Notes under the pieces: model-generated | The model's database searches: none | What the model was told of the DNA's origin: nothing | The model's input: only the letters and a program-made list of their open reading frames with translations | Shown: piece by piece, positions 36,223 through 45,869 of the stretch | Layout of the letters: every line of letters begins with the position of its first letter | How positions within the stretch are numbered: position 1 is the stretch's first letter | From: Comamonas terrae | GTDB taxonomy: Bacteria > Pseudomonadota > Gammaproteobacteria > Burkholderiales > Burkholderiaceae_C | Assembly: GCF_001544075.1 (NCBI RefSeq) | Contig: NZ_BCNT01000006.1 | Location: forward strand, 218,128 to 282,127 | Length of the DNA: 64,000 nt | Direction: 5' to 3' | Made by a program: the position numbers and the translations under genes

Positions 36223-37383
36223 TTACTGGCCGCCGGGCACCTTGCCTTCCACGCCCTTGACGTAGAAGTTGATGCCGCGCAGGAAGTTGTCGTCGGCCAC
36301 CTGGCCGGCCGCCACGACTTCCTTGCCTTCGGAGCTGGCGATCGGGCCCTTCCAGATCTGGAAGCTGCCGTCCTTCAGGCCCTTCTTGACTTCCTCGACC
36401 TTGGCCTTGACCTCGGCGGGCACATCGGCCGCCAGGGAGACGATGTCGATGGCGTCCTCCTTCACGCCCCACCACGATTGCTGGCTCTTCCAGGTGCCGT
36501 CCAGCACTTCGCGCGTGGTCTTGATGTAGTAGCCCGAGGGGTTGAAGATGGCCGATGCCAGGTGGGCCTTGGGGCCGTAGCTGGTCATGTCCGAATCCCA
36601 GCCGAAGGCGCGCTTGCCCTTTTCCTCGGCGGTCTTGAGCACGGCGGGCGAATCGGTGTTCTGGAACAGGATGTCGGCACCGCCGTTGATCAGGCTGGTG
36701 GCGGCTTCGGTTTCCTTCGGGGGAGCGAACCATTCGTTGACCCAGACCACCTTGGTCTTGATCTTGGGATTCATGGACTGGGCGCCCAGCGTGAAGCTGT
36801 TGATGTTGCGCAGCACTTCGGGAATCGGCACCGAGCCCACCACTCCCAGGGTGTTGGTCTTGGTCATGGCACCGGCGATCACGCCTGCCAGATACGCGCC
36901 TTCGTAGGTGCGGAAATCGTAGGTGCTGGCATTGGCTGCGGTCTTGTAGCCGGTGGCGTGTTCCCACTTCACGTCGGGAAATTCCGGCGCCAGCTTCTGG
37001 ATGGTGTCCATGTAGCCGAAGGTCGTGCCGAAGATCAGCTTGTTGCCCTGCGTGGCCAGGTCGCGCAGCACGCGCTCCGCATCAGCCCCTTCGGGCACGC
37101 TTTCCACATAGGTGGTCTTGATCTTGTCACCGTATTCCTTCTCCAGCGCCTTGCGGGCCTGGTCGTGTGCAAAGGAATAGCCGCCGTCGCCCACAGGGCC
37201 CACATAGGCGAAGCCGATCTTGAGCGGCTCGGCGGCAGCGGGAGCAGCAGCTGCAGGCGCCGGTGCCGGAGCGGCGGCCGGTGCGCTCGCCTCCTCCTTC
37301 TTGCCGCAGCCCACCAGGGCCGCGGTGGCCACAGCCGACAGTGCAGCCACCTTGAGCAGCGAACGCTTGTGGAAGTCAGTCAT
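36223..37383 (-). CDS. BMP family ABC-transporter substrate-binding lipoprotein, copy 1
   Basis: A 386-residue periplasmic binding lipoprotein of the Bmp/Med family (purine nucleosides or bases). Signal peptide with lipobox LVGC (Cys26), an Ala/Pro linker (about residues 30-50), then KIGFAYVGPVGDGGYSFAH and the FAPPKETEAA, WWGVKEDA segments. It shares most of its sequence with BMP copy 2 at 37628. Start at 37383. A terminator follows. It lies 244 bases downstream of copy 2, itself just after the permease genes. It has no ATPase of its own. Which purine it binds is unknown. Confidence 0.9.
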   Translation of the reverse strand: MTDFHKRSLLKVAALSAVATAALVGCGKKEEASAPAAAPAPAPAAAAPAAAEPLKIGFAYVGPVGDGGYSFAHDQARKALEKEYGDKIKTTYVESVPEGADAERVLRDLATQGNKLIFGTTFGYMDTIQKLAPEFPDVKWEHATGYKTAANASTYDFRTYEGAYLAGVIAGAMTKTNTLGVVGSVPIPEVLRNINSFTLGAQSMNPKIKTKVVWVNEWFAPPKETEAATSLINGGADILFQNTDSPAVLKTAEEKGKRAFGWDSDMTSYGPKAHLASAIFNPSGYYIKTTREVLDGTWKSQQSWWGVKEDAIDIVSLAADVPAEVKAKVEEVKKGLKDGSFQIWKGPIASSEGKEVVAAGQVADDNFLRGINFYVKGVEGKVPGGQ

Positions 37384-37576
37384 TTCGGTTTCCTTTGGAA
37401 TCGTTGAAATACGCAAATGCCTTGAAGGCGAAGAACAGCATGCAAGAACCAGGCCATCGCCGGAGTCCGCTCCGCCGAAACGGAGCGGTCCGTGGCCTGC
37501 CAATATAGGCAGAAATCGGCCGATGTAACCAATGGTTTGCCACAAAGCGACAAGCACTGGACATGACGCAATACCC

Positions 37577-37602
37577 AGCAAAAAGGCCCCTGAGGGCCTT
37601 GA
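37577..37602 (-). terminator. Terminator after the second BMP gene
   Basis: On the minus strand AAGGCCCTCAGGGGCCTT (stem of seven base pairs, four-base loop) is followed by TTTTTG. It lies 25 bases after the BMP2 stop codon, so BMP1 would be read from its own promoter or by partial read-through. Confidence 0.75.
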
Positions 37603-37627
37603 ATGAAGCGCCAGGCGCTCCTGTTTT

Positions 37628-38776
37628 TTACTTGGCGCCGGGCACGGAGCCTTCGATGCCGTTCACATAGAAGTTGATGCCCTTGAGGAAAGGCTCGTCG
37701 GCCACCTGGCCGGCGGGCAGCACCTCCTTGCCCGTGTTGTCCTTGATCGGGCCGGTCCAGACCGCGAAGCTGCCGTCCTTCAGGCCGGCCTTGGCCTTCT
37801 CCACCTTGTCCTTGATCTCCTGGGGCACGTCGTCGGCGATCTTCACCAGATCCATCGCCCCTTCCTTCACGCCCCACCAGTAGGAGCCGCCTTGCCACTT
37901 GCCGGCCAGCGTGTCTTCGACCACCTTGGTGTAGTAAGGCGTCCAGTTGATGACGGCCGAGCCCAGGTGGGCCTTGGGCGCGAATGCGCTCATGTCGCCA
38001 TCCTTGCCGAAGGCGCGCGCACCGCGCTCTTCCGCGGTCTTGAGCACGGCGGGCGAGTTGGTGTTCTGGTACATCACGTCCACGCCGCCGTTGATCAGGC
38101 TGGTCGCGGCTTCGGATTCCTTGGGAGGCGCAAACCATTCGTTGACCCAGACCACCTTGGCCTTGATCGAGGGGTCCACGCTCTGGGCGCCCAGCACGAA
38201 GCTGTTGATGTTGCGCACCACTTCGGGGATGGGCACCGAGGCCACCACGCCGACGGTCTTGGTCTTGGTCATGCCGCCGGCCACGATGCCGGCCAGGTAG
38301 GCGCCCTCAAAGGTCTTGGAGTCGTAGATGGCGACGTTGTCGCCCATCTTGTAGCCGGTGGCATGCTCGAACTTCACGTCCTTGAGGTCGGCTGCGACCT
38401 TCTGCACGAACTCCTGGTAGCCGAAGCTGGTCGCGAAGATCAGCTTGTTGCCCTGGCCGGCCATGTCGCGCATCACGCGCTCGGCATCGGCGCTCTCGGG
38501 CACGCTTTCCACCATCGAGGTCTCGATCTTGTCGCCGAACTTTTCCTGGATCGCCTTGCGTGCCAGCTCATGCTGGAAGGTCCAGCCGCCGTCGCCGATG
38601 GGGCTCACGTACATGAAGCCGATCTTGAGCTTGTCGGCGGCCGGGGCCTGGGCGGCAGGCGCTGCAGCAGGTGCAGCCGGGGCCTCGTCCTTCTTGCCGC
38701 AGGCCGTCAGGGCAGCCAGCGAAACGGCCGACAGGCCGATCATCTTGATCAGGGCACGCTTGCGCAGTGTGGTCAT
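37628..38776 (-). CDS. BMP family ABC-transporter substrate-binding lipoprotein, copy 2
   Basis: A 382-residue lipoprotein with lipobox LTAC (Cys26), an Ala/Pro-rich linker and the same BMP domain as copy 1 (KIGFMYVSPIGDGGWTFQH; VWVNEWFAPPKE; YWWGVKEGAMD). A good ribosome site (GAGGAA) precedes the ATG at 38776. It is 47 bases downstream of the permease gene at 38824, so it is the fourth gene of the ATPase-permease-permease-BMP operon. The differing residues around 75-95 and 330-360 suggest a changed ligand range relative to copy 1. Confidence 0.92.
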   Translation of the reverse strand: MTTLRKRALIKMIGLSAVSLAALTACGKKDEAPAAPAAAPAAQAPAADKLKIGFMYVSPIGDGGWTFQHELARKAIQEKFGDKIETSMVESVPESADAERVMRDMAGQGNKLIFATSFGYQEFVQKVAADLKDVKFEHATGYKMGDNVAIYDSKTFEGAYLAGIVAGGMTKTKTVGVVASVPIPEVVRNINSFVLGAQSVDPSIKAKVVWVNEWFAPPKESEAATSLINGGVDVMYQNTNSPAVLKTAEERGARAFGKDGDMSAFAPKAHLGSAVINWTPYYTKVVEDTLAGKWQGGSYWWGVKEGAMDLVKIADDVPQEIKDKVEKAKAGLKDGSFAVWTGPIKDNTGKEVLPAGQVADEPFLKGINFYVNGIEGSVPGAK

Positions 38777-38823
38777 TGCAAATTCCTCTCAAACGTAGTT
38801 CTAAGGGTGAAGTCGATCCAGGC

Positions 38824-39744
38824 TCAGGAGCCCGGGTAGAAGGGTTTGCCCAGCGAGGCCGGCATGTTGGCGCGTATCCAGGTCGGATTGCGGGAAATCA
38901 GCACCAGCACCACGATGGTGGCCAGATACGGCAGCATGGACAGCACCTGGCTGGGCACCTGCAGCCCTGTGGCCTGCAGGTGGAACTGCAGCATGGTCAC
39001 GCCGCCGAACAGGTAGGCGCCCAGCAGCACGCGCGCGGGCCGCCAGGTGGCAAAGGTCGTCAGCGCCAGCGCGATCCAGCCGCGGCCCGAAACCATGCCC
39101 TCCACCCAAAGCGGGGTATAGACGGTGGAGATATAGGCACCGGCGAGGCCGCACATGGCGCCGCCGAACACCACGGCCATCAGGCGGATGCGGCGCACCG
39201 GGTAGCCCAGGGCATGGGCCGAGGACGGCGATTCGCCCACGGCACGCAGCACCAGGCCCGCGCGCGTGCGGTACAGAAACCACACCATGGCAATGGCCAG
39301 CACCACGGCCCCGTACACCAGCGGATGCAGCGTGAACAGCGCCGGACCCACGACGGGCAGGTCGGCCAGGCCGGGAATGGCGTATTTGGGCAGCTCGGGC
39401 AGCTTGGCCTGCACATAGCCCAGGCCCAGAAAGGCCGAGAAGCCGGCGCCGAACAGCGACAGGGCCAGGCCCGTGGCGTACTGGTTGGTGTTGAGCCAGA
39501 TCACCAGCAACCCGAAGATGGCGGCCAGCAGCGCGCCTGCGCCCATGCCGGCGGCAAAGCCCAGCCAGGTGCTGCCCGTATGCACCACGGCGGCAAAGCC
39601 CGCAATGGCGGCGCACAGCATCATGCCTTCGGCGCCCAGGTTGACGATGCCCGCCTTCTCGTTGATCAGCAGGCCCAGCGCCGCCAGCGCCAGCACGGTG
39701 CCGGCGCTGAGCGTGGCGCCCAGAAGCAGTGCATAGGATTCCAT
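38824..39744 (-). CDS. ABC transporter permease, second subunit (purine/nucleoside importer)
   Basis: A 306-residue inner-membrane subunit with about nine helices, of the BPD_transp_2 (branched-chain/sugar-type) fold, matching the YufQ/NupQ type that pairs with Bmp binding proteins. Conserved segments: EKAGIVNLGAEGMML near residue 30 and SGRGWIALALTTFATWRP (about 235). Its start overlaps the stop of the upstream permease gene by one base (TGATG). It is followed by BMP2. Confidence 0.92.
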   Translation of the reverse strand: MESYALLLGATLSAGTVLALAALGLLINEKAGIVNLGAEGMMLCAAIAGFAAVVHTGSTWLGFAAGMGAGALLAAIFGLLVIWLNTNQYATGLALSLFGAGFSAFLGLGYVQAKLPELPKYAIPGLADLPVVGPALFTLHPLVYGAVVLAIAMVWFLYRTRAGLVLRAVGESPSSAHALGYPVRRIRLMAVVFGGAMCGLAGAYISTVYTPLWVEGMVSGRGWIALALTTFATWRPARVLLGAYLFGGVTMLQFHLQATGLQVPSQVLSMLPYLATIVVLVLISRNPTWIRANMPASLGKPFYPGS

Positions 39745-40841
39745 CAGCGGACTCCCTTCGCTGCAGCCACGGCCGGGCCGGCTTTCTGTGCCACCCAGCG
39801 GATGCGATAGGCCACCAGCGTGTCGCAGGCCAGCAGCGTGAACAGCAGCAGCCCCTGGAACACGCCGGTCAGCGCCTTGGGCAGGCCCAGGCGCGACTGC
39901 GCCAGCTCGCCGCCGATATAGAACATGCTCATGAGAATGGAGGAAAAAATCATGCCCACGGGGTGCAGGCGCCCCACGAAGGCCACGATGATGGCCGCAA
40001 AGCCGTAGCCAGCCGGCACATAGGGCGTGAGCTGGCCCAGCGGGCCGGCCACTTCCAGCGCGCCAGCGAGGCCCGCGGTGGCGCCCGAAATCAGCAGTGC
40101 CGTCCACAGCGCCTTGCGCGAGGAAAAGCCCGCATAGCGCGCGGCGGCCGGCGCCAGCCCGCCGACCTGCAGCGCAAAGCCGGCGCGCGTACGGAACAGA
40201 AAGGCCCACAGCAGGCCCGAGCCCAGCAGCGCGATGACGACGCCGATGTTCATGCGCATGCCCTGCACCAGGCGCGGAATCTGGGTGACGCGCTCGAAGG
40301 TCTTGGTCTGCGGGAAGTTGTAGCCCATGGGGTCCTTCCAGGGGCCGTAGACCAGATAGCCCAGCACCAGCGTGCCCACATAGACCAGCATCAGGCTGAC
40401 CAGGATTTCATTGGCGTTGAAGCGGTCGCGCAGCAGGGCCACGATGCCCGCCCACGCCATGCCGCCCAGCACGCCGGCGACCAGGATGGCCGGCACGATC
40501 CAGGGGCCCGTGTTCTTGTCGGCCAGCAGCGCCATGCCGGCAGCCGCCACCGCGCCGATGACGAACTGGCCCTCGGCGCCGATGTTCCAGACATTGGAGC
40601 GGAAGCACACGGCCAGCCCCAGGGCGATCAGCAGCAGCGGCGTGGCCTTGACGGCCAGTTCGCCCAGCGCATAGCCGGACTTGACCGGCTCCCAGAAGAA
40701 GGCTTGCAGGCCGCGCACCGGGTCCTTGCCCAGGATGACGAACAGGCCCACGCCGATCAGCACCGTGATCAGCAGCGCCAGCACCGGCGAGCCATAGGTC
40801 CAGAACTTCGAGGCCTGGGGACGCTGTTCGAGCTTAAGCAT
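39744..40841 (-). CDS. ABC transporter permease, first subunit (purine/nucleoside importer)
   Basis: A 365-residue inner-membrane subunit of the YufP/NupP type, with about ten helices and the family segments NVWNIGAEGQFVIGA (about 95) and GYGFAAIIVAFVGRLHPVG (about 285). Start at the ATG at 40841, which overlaps the ATPase stop codon by eight bases; a longer frame begins at 40874. Partner of the subunit at 38824; the two form the channel. Fully conserved layout for a nucleoside or purine ABC importer. Confidence 0.92.
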   Translation of the reverse strand: MLKLEQRPQASKFWTYGSPVLALLITVLIGVGLFVILGKDPVRGLQAFFWEPVKSGYALGELAVKATPLLLIALGLAVCFRSNVWNIGAEGQFVIGAVAAAGMALLADKNTGPWIVPAILVAGVLGGMAWAGIVALLRDRFNANEILVSLMLVYVGTLVLGYLVYGPWKDPMGYNFPQTKTFERVTQIPRLVQGMRMNIGVVIALLGSGLLWAFLFRTRAGFALQVGGLAPAAARYAGFSSRKALWTALLISGATAGLAGALEVAGPLGQLTPYVPAGYGFAAIIVAFVGRLHPVGMIFSSILMSMFYIGGELAQSRLGLPKALTGVFQGLLLFTLLACDTLVAYRIRWVAQKAGPAVAAAKGVR

Positions 40842-42399
40842 GCGCAGCTCCCTGCGCCGAGGCGCCTGTCCCATCCCACAGACCGCTCATCCACTCGCCG
40901 ATCTGCTGCACCGTGGCGTCGGCACGCGCGACGGAAGGCGACAGCCGCCCCTTGGCCACCACATGCAGGCGGTCACAGATTTCAAACAATTCGTCCAGCT
41001 CCTCGCTCACGACCAGCACGGCGCAGCCGGCATCGCGCAGCTGCAGTATTTCGCCGCGTATCTGCGCGGCAGCCCCCACGTCCACCCCCCAGGTCGGCTG
41101 GGAAATGATCAGCAGGCGCGGCCTGGCATCGATCTCGCGGCCCACGATGAACTTCTGCAGATTGCCGCCCGACAGCGACTGCGCCGCGGCATTCGGCCCC
41201 CCGGCCCGCACATTGAAGCGGGCGATGATGTCGCGCGCCTGGGCCTGCAACTGGCCCATGCGCATCCACCCACCCTTGCCCAGCGCCGTCTTGCGTGTCA
41301 GCAGCAGGTTGTGCGCCAGCCCCATGCCGGGCACGGCACCGCGCCCCAGCCGTTCCTCGGGCACGAAGTGCAGGCCCAGGCCACGGCGGCGCGCCGGTCC
41401 CATGCGGCCCACGCCCTTGCCAAGCACCTGGATCATCTCGGCGTCCGCGCGCGTGTCCTCGCCCGACAGCGCGTACATGAGCTCCTTCTGGCCATTGCCC
41501 GAAACGCCGGCAATGCCGACCACTTCGCCGGCCCGCACCTGCAGCGCGATGTGCTGCAGGTCGACGCCGAACGGATCCTGGCTCCTGAGGCTCAGGTCCT
41601 GCACGCGCAGCACGGCCTCGCCGACCCTGGCGCTGCGGTGTTCGAGCTGCGGCGGCTCGGAGCCGATCATCATGCGCGACAGGGAGGCATTGGTTTCCTG
41701 CGCGGGATTGCATTCGCCCGTCACCACGCCGCCGCGCAGCACCGTGCAGGCCGTGCACAGCGAACGGATTTCATGCAGCTTGTGGCTGATATAGAGGATG
41801 GAGCAGCCTTCGGAGGCCAGCCGGCGCAGCACGACGAACAGTTTTTCCACGGCCTGCGGAGTCAGCACCGAGGTGGGCTCGTCCAGGATCAGCACGCGCG
41901 GATTGGTCAGCAGCGCACGGATGATCTCCACGCGCTGCATCTCGCCCACGGACAGCGTGTGCACCGGGCGGTGCGGATCCACTTCGAGGCCGTAGTCGCG
42001 TGCCGTGGCGGCGATGCGCTCGACCACCTGGGCCAGTGCCATGCTTTTGTCCAGGCCCAGCCAGACGTTCTCGGCCACGGTCAGCGTATCGAACAGGCTG
42101 AAATGCTGGAACACCATGGCAATGCCCAGCTGGCGCGCCTCCTGGGGATTGCGGATCTGTACAGGCTTGCCGTCGACGAAGATGCTGCCCTCGTCGGGCT
42201 TGACGGCGCCATAGATGATCTTCATCAGCGTGGACTTGCCAGCGCCGTTCTCGCCCAGAATGGCATGCACCTCTCCGGGGCGAACATTCAGCGATACCCC
42301 ATTATTGGCAACCACCGCCGGGTATCGTTTGGTAATACCTGCCAATTGCAGACGCGCAGGCGTCTCCATCGGCGAGGAAGGGGTGTGGGGGGGATTCAT
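40834..42399 (-). CDS. ABC transporter ATPase, double-domain (purine/nucleoside importer)
   Basis: A 521-residue protein with two ABC domains, as in RbsA/NupO. Domain 1 has Walker A GENGAGKST (49-57), signature LSVGEMQRVEI and Walker B LILDEPTSVLT; domain 2 has the degenerate Walker A GVSGNGQKE, signature LSGGNLQK and the divergent ISQPTWGVDVG, usual for this subfamily. Start at 42399. It powers the two permeases, which follow with overlapping stop/start codons. The LysR gene is 76 bases upstream in the same direction and may lead the operon or be a separate unit. Cytoplasmic face of the inner membrane. Confidence 0.93.
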   Translation of the reverse strand: MNPPHTPSSPMETPARLQLAGITKRYPAVVANNGVSLNVRPGEVHAILGENGAGKSTLMKIIYGAVKPDEGSIFVDGKPVQIRNPQEARQLGIAMVFQHFSLFDTLTVAENVWLGLDKSMALAQVVERIAATARDYGLEVDPHRPVHTLSVGEMQRVEIIRALLTNPRVLILDEPTSVLTPQAVEKLFVVLRRLASEGCSILYISHKLHEIRSLCTACTVLRGGVVTGECNPAQETNASLSRMMIGSEPPQLEHRSARVGEAVLRVQDLSLRSQDPFGVDLQHIALQVRAGEVVGIAGVSGNGQKELMYALSGEDTRADAEMIQVLGKGVGRMGPARRRGLGLHFVPEERLGRGAVPGMGLAHNLLLTRKTALGKGGWMRMGQLQAQARDIIARFNVRAGGPNAAAQSLSGGNLQKFIVGREIDARPRLLIISQPTWGVDVGAAAQIRGEILQLRDAGCAVLVVSEELDELFEICDRLHVVAKGRLSPSVARADATVQQIGEWMSGLWDGTGASAQGAAHA

Positions 42400-42475
42400 C
42401 GCTGGATTGTCTCTCAATTTAAACAACCAATTGACACATCCAGGTCCGGGAGCTTACATCCATCGTGTGTGCAAA

Positions 42476-43414
42476 CTATTGATTTCGAAGCATTAAAGCC
42501 ACATTCCGTACCACTTCCCGCAACCACCGCGTGGCAGCACCCGCATGCGAACGAGCGTGCCACAACTGGTAATAGACCAGTGGCGGAAACTCCACAGGAG
42601 AAGGCAGGATGACCAGAGGCAGGCGCTCGCAAAAGCGTTCGCAGAACAATCGCCCCGAGGTCAGCACAAGCAAGCTTGATGCCACCATGTCGGGAATCAG
42701 GCTGAAATGCGCGCAACGCGCCGTGACCTGGCGCTGCAGCCCCATGCCGGCCAGCTGCTCGTCGATCACGCCGCGTGCGCCCGGATAGGCCGGCGTGGGC
42801 GCAATATGCTCGGCCTCCAGCCATTGCTGCACGTCCCAGCCACGGCGCACCGCCGGATGCTTGGGGCTGACCAGGCACACCACCTCGTCCTCGAACAGCC
42901 GTGCCATGTGCAGGCCCTGGGGCGGCTGCGGCCAGTTGCCGATCACCACGTCCACCTCCCCCTGGGCCAGCTGGCCTTCGTAATGGGACTCCGCACTCAG
43001 CGGCAGTATGTCCACGGGACAGTTGGGAGCCTCCAGCTTGATGGCAGCCACCAGGCGCGGCAGGAACTGCGGATCCAGATAGTCGCTGGCGGCGATGCGG
43101 AAGGTCCGTGTCGAGGTGCGCGGATCGAAATGGCGTGCATCGCTGAAGAGGCCCTCGGCAGCACGGAGGATGTCGGCAGCCGGCTGCATCATGCGCTGTC
43201 CCACTTCCGTGGGCTGCATCTGCGCGCCCGAACGCACCAGCAGCGGGTCCCCGGCCAGCTCGCGCAGCCGCCGCAGGGCGGCCGATACCGCGGGCTGGTG
43301 CATGCCCAGGCGCAGGGCGGCTCGAGAAACGCTGCGTTCCGTGAGCACGGTATGCAGCACGCGGATGAGGTGCAGGTCTATCTTGTCGAAAAGGGTCTGA
43401 TCACGCATAGGCAT
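42476..43414 (-). CDS. LysR family transcriptional regulator
   Basis: A 312-residue regulator with the N-terminal helix-turn-helix (VLTERSVSRAALRLGMHQPAVSAALRRLREL, seen in parts as HQPAVSAALRRL) and a C-terminal substrate domain (from about residue 95). It is first in line before the ABC importer genes on the same strand, an unusual arrangement since LysR regulators are most often divergent. Two starts are possible (43414 or 43408). The natural target is the purine importer, by position only. Confidence 0.88.
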   Translation of the reverse strand: MPMRDQTLFDKIDLHLIRVLHTVLTERSVSRAALRLGMHQPAVSAALRRLRELAGDPLLVRSGAQMQPTEVGQRMMQPAADILRAAEGLFSDARHFDPRTSTRTFRIAASDYLDPQFLPRLVAAIKLEAPNCPVDILPLSAESHYEGQLAQGEVDVVIGNWPQPPQGLHMARLFEDEVVCLVSPKHPAVRRGWDVQQWLEAEHIAPTPAYPGARGVIDEQLAGMGLQRQVTARCAHFSLIPDMVASSLLVLTSGRLFCERFCERLPLVILPSPVEFPPLVYYQLWHARSHAGAATRWLREVVRNVALMLRNQ

Positions 43415-43586
43415 GGGCGCAGGGCCCCGCGGCCGCAGCGTTGTCTCTTGTATGAAGTTCTGACGCGTAAAAATCAGGCGCGAGCGTAACCTACTCGCCG
43501 CCGGCCGTCAGCACGGAAACGGTTTATTCAAGGCAAAACATCGGATATGAACAGTGGCGGGTTGTGGCCCATGGCCTGCACCCTGG

Positions 43587-45764
43587 CTAGGCTGCCTGCG
43601 TCATGACCTCCACCCGGTTGCGCCCCTTGCGCTTGGCCGCGTAGCAGGCCATGTCGGCCGCCTTGAGCGCTGCGGCCACCGTGTACCGGCGGGCATCGAT
43701 CACCAGCAGGCCGATGCTCACGCCCATCAGGTTCCATGCCCCTTCCCAGTCCTGCACGGCCATGCACAGCAGTTGCGCCGTGCGCATGCCCTCCTGCTGG
43801 GTGGCGCCAGGCAGCAGCACGGCGAATTCGTCCCCCCCGACCCGCGCAACCCAGCCTTGCGGACGTACCGAGGCTTCTATCAGCCGGGCAATATGGCCCA
43901 GCACCTCGTCGCCCGCCTGTCGGCCGCCCTGCTGGTTGACCTGGGAGAAATGGTCGAGATCCAGATAGAGGATGACGCCATGCGTGGTTTCCTCGGCCGG
44001 CTCGCCCGCATCCATGCCGGCAGCCGCAGTGGCCTCGGCGCATTCGCGCAGCCACTCCTGCAGCCGCATGGCAAAGGCGGCACGGTTGGGCAGCTTGGTC
44101 AGCGGATCATGCATGGCCTTCCAGCCCGACTGTTCGCGCACCAGTCGCTGCGTGGTGACATCCTCCACCTCCCAGACCAGAAAGTCTTCCCGGGCCTCGC
44201 GCTTGGGCACCTCCCAGCCGCGGCGCATGCGCTGCAGGCTCTGCCCGTGGATGCGTACCCACACGACGTTGCCATCCTTGCGCTGCAGGCAGGTTTCGCT
44301 GTCGAACTGGCCATAGATGTCCAGGTCGCGCCGTATGCGCTGCACCAGCTGCTCATAGACATGGGAAGAGGAACAGAGCCGGTGGACCGGCATGCCCTGC
44401 AGCTCGCGCGGCGTATAGCCGAGGATGCGGGCCGCCTGCATGCCGACGCGCTGGATGCGGCTGGCCTGGGTCACCACCAGCCCGACGGGTGCATAGTCCA
44501 TCAGTGTCTGCAGCTGCAGCTGCATCTCCTGCTGTCTTTCATGCTGCACTTCCCGGCTCCGCCCCAGGGCCTGCAATGCATTGCGCAAGGCCTGTGCCTC
44601 GCCCCAGTCATGCTCGGACAGGCGCCGCCACCACAGGGAACCCCGGACACTGCCATCCACCTCGTCCACAAGCTGGCTCTGCAGGGCGCGCTGCGAGCGG
44701 CGATAGAGCTCGGTCAAGGGATAGGCAATCAGGGCCAGGACCAGTGCCAGGGCCACAGCCGCGGCCACTGCGACGGCAACCACGGTCCATTGTTCGCGCT
44801 GCGTAAGCCCGGGTGCCAAGGCCTGCACATCGGAAACCTTGAGCAGAATCCACTGCGTCCAGGGCAAGGCCACGGCACTCCACAGCTGCTGGCCGCGCTG
44901 CTCGCCGACCGCCCCCACCTGCACCGATTTGATCCAGTCCGCATCGATGGCATCGCGCATCCAGGCCGTTTCGGAGCTGCCGGCCAGCTGCCAGTGTCCG
45001 CGCTCGTTCCGGGCAATGATCTTGCCATCCGCTCCCAGCACCAGCAGGCCTGCCTTTTCGTCGTTGTCCGTGCCGGCGGCCGCGGGCAGAAAGGCCTGGG
45101 CCGGCATCTGCAGGCTGCCGCCCAGCACGCCGACCAGCCTGCCCTGCTCATCGCGCAAAGGCACCACATGCAGCATGTCCAGCACGGCATCTGCACCATC
45201 CGGGTGCATCCAGACCTTGGTCAAGGGTTTGCCATCCTCCAGGCCCCGGCGCAGCACATCGCGCTCCGGCCCGGTCAGGCCGTCCAGCGCCTGGGCCTGC
45301 CCGCCCTGCAGGCTGACAAGCAACTGCCCCTGCGCGTCGGCCAGCTGCAGGCGCTCGAACAGCCGCCCCATGGAAACCTGTTGCTGCAGCATGGACTGCA
45401 GCACTGCGCGCGGCTCTGCAACATGCGGCGCCAGCGCACTGGCCAGGGCCTGCAAGGGCTTTTGCTGCTGCTCCAGCCTAAATGCCAGCGTGCGGCCCAT
45501 CTGCTCGAGGGCCTGGGTCTGCAGCAGCAAGGCATGCTCCACCACCGACTGCCGCGTGGAATGCACGCTCCACCAGACCAGGCCGATGCTCAGCACGATG
45601 GCCGTGAGGGCCGCCATCAGCAGCATGCTGCGCACAATGGGCCCGGGCCCGCGAGGCCTGCCACCCGGCTTGCGCAGAGAAAGCCTCTCCCCTGCAGCCG
45701 CAAGGGGCTGCTCCGGAACCACCCAGGGCGGCTCTGACGAAGGATGCGGAGGGCGCTCGGACAT
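43587..45764 (-). CDS. Diguanylate cyclase with periplasmic sensor and PAS domain
   Basis: A 725-residue protein: N-terminal helix (about 45-67), periplasmic sensor (to about 330), second helix (about 335-355), a coiled coil, a PAS domain (about 425-560, MDYAPVGLVVTQ onward), and a GGDEF domain with RVGGDEF at 641-647, so active synthesis of c-di-GMP is expected. The position of the RxxD inhibitory site carries RPQG instead of RxxD, so feedback inhibition is probably lost; the cyclase at 26705 keeps it. The first 40 residues are Pro-rich and cytoplasmic. Monocistronic by gaps on both sides. Confidence 0.9.
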   Translation of the reverse strand: MSERPPHPSSEPPWVVPEQPLAAAGERLSLRKPGGRPRGPGPIVRSMLLMAALTAIVLSIGLVWWSVHSTRQSVVEHALLLQTQALEQMGRTLAFRLEQQQKPLQALASALAPHVAEPRAVLQSMLQQQVSMGRLFERLQLADAQGQLLVSLQGGQAQALDGLTGPERDVLRRGLEDGKPLTKVWMHPDGADAVLDMLHVVPLRDEQGRLVGVLGGSLQMPAQAFLPAAAGTDNDEKAGLLVLGADGKIIARNERGHWQLAGSSETAWMRDAIDADWIKSVQVGAVGEQRGQQLWSAVALPWTQWILLKVSDVQALAPGLTQREQWTVVAVAVAAAVALALVLALIAYPLTELYRRSQRALQSQLVDEVDGSVRGSLWWRRLSEHDWGEAQALRNALQALGRSREVQHERQQEMQLQLQTLMDYAPVGLVVTQASRIQRVGMQAARILGYTPRELQGMPVHRLCSSSHVYEQLVQRIRRDLDIYGQFDSETCLQRKDGNVVWVRIHGQSLQRMRRGWEVPKREAREDFLVWEVEDVTTQRLVREQSGWKAMHDPLTKLPNRAAFAMRLQEWLRECAEATAAAGMDAGEPAEETTHGVILYLDLDHFSQVNQQGGRQAGDEVLGHIARLIEASVRPQGWVARVGGDEFAVLLPGATQQEGMRTAQLLCMAVQDWEGAWNLMGVSIGLLVIDARRYTVAAALKAADMACYAAKRKGRNRVEVMTQAA

Positions 45765-45869
45765 GAGCTCCCAATATAGGAAGATGGCAACCGTTATCCA
45801 ACGGGAGGAACCCCTGAGCCATCCTCTCGGCCGGCCATGGCGCCGGCGGCGCGGCCTGCGCGGCGCGTG

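Noticed and set aside
42476..43414. LysR gene as an allantoin regulator
   Set aside because: Position supports only a link to the adjacent importer; nothing in the sequence identifies the effector.
43554..45737. Frame of over 700 codons on the plus strand opposite the second diguanylate cyclase
   Set aside because: Same antisense artefact: no recognisable motif, biased composition, and the minus-strand gene has a full GGDEF domain.
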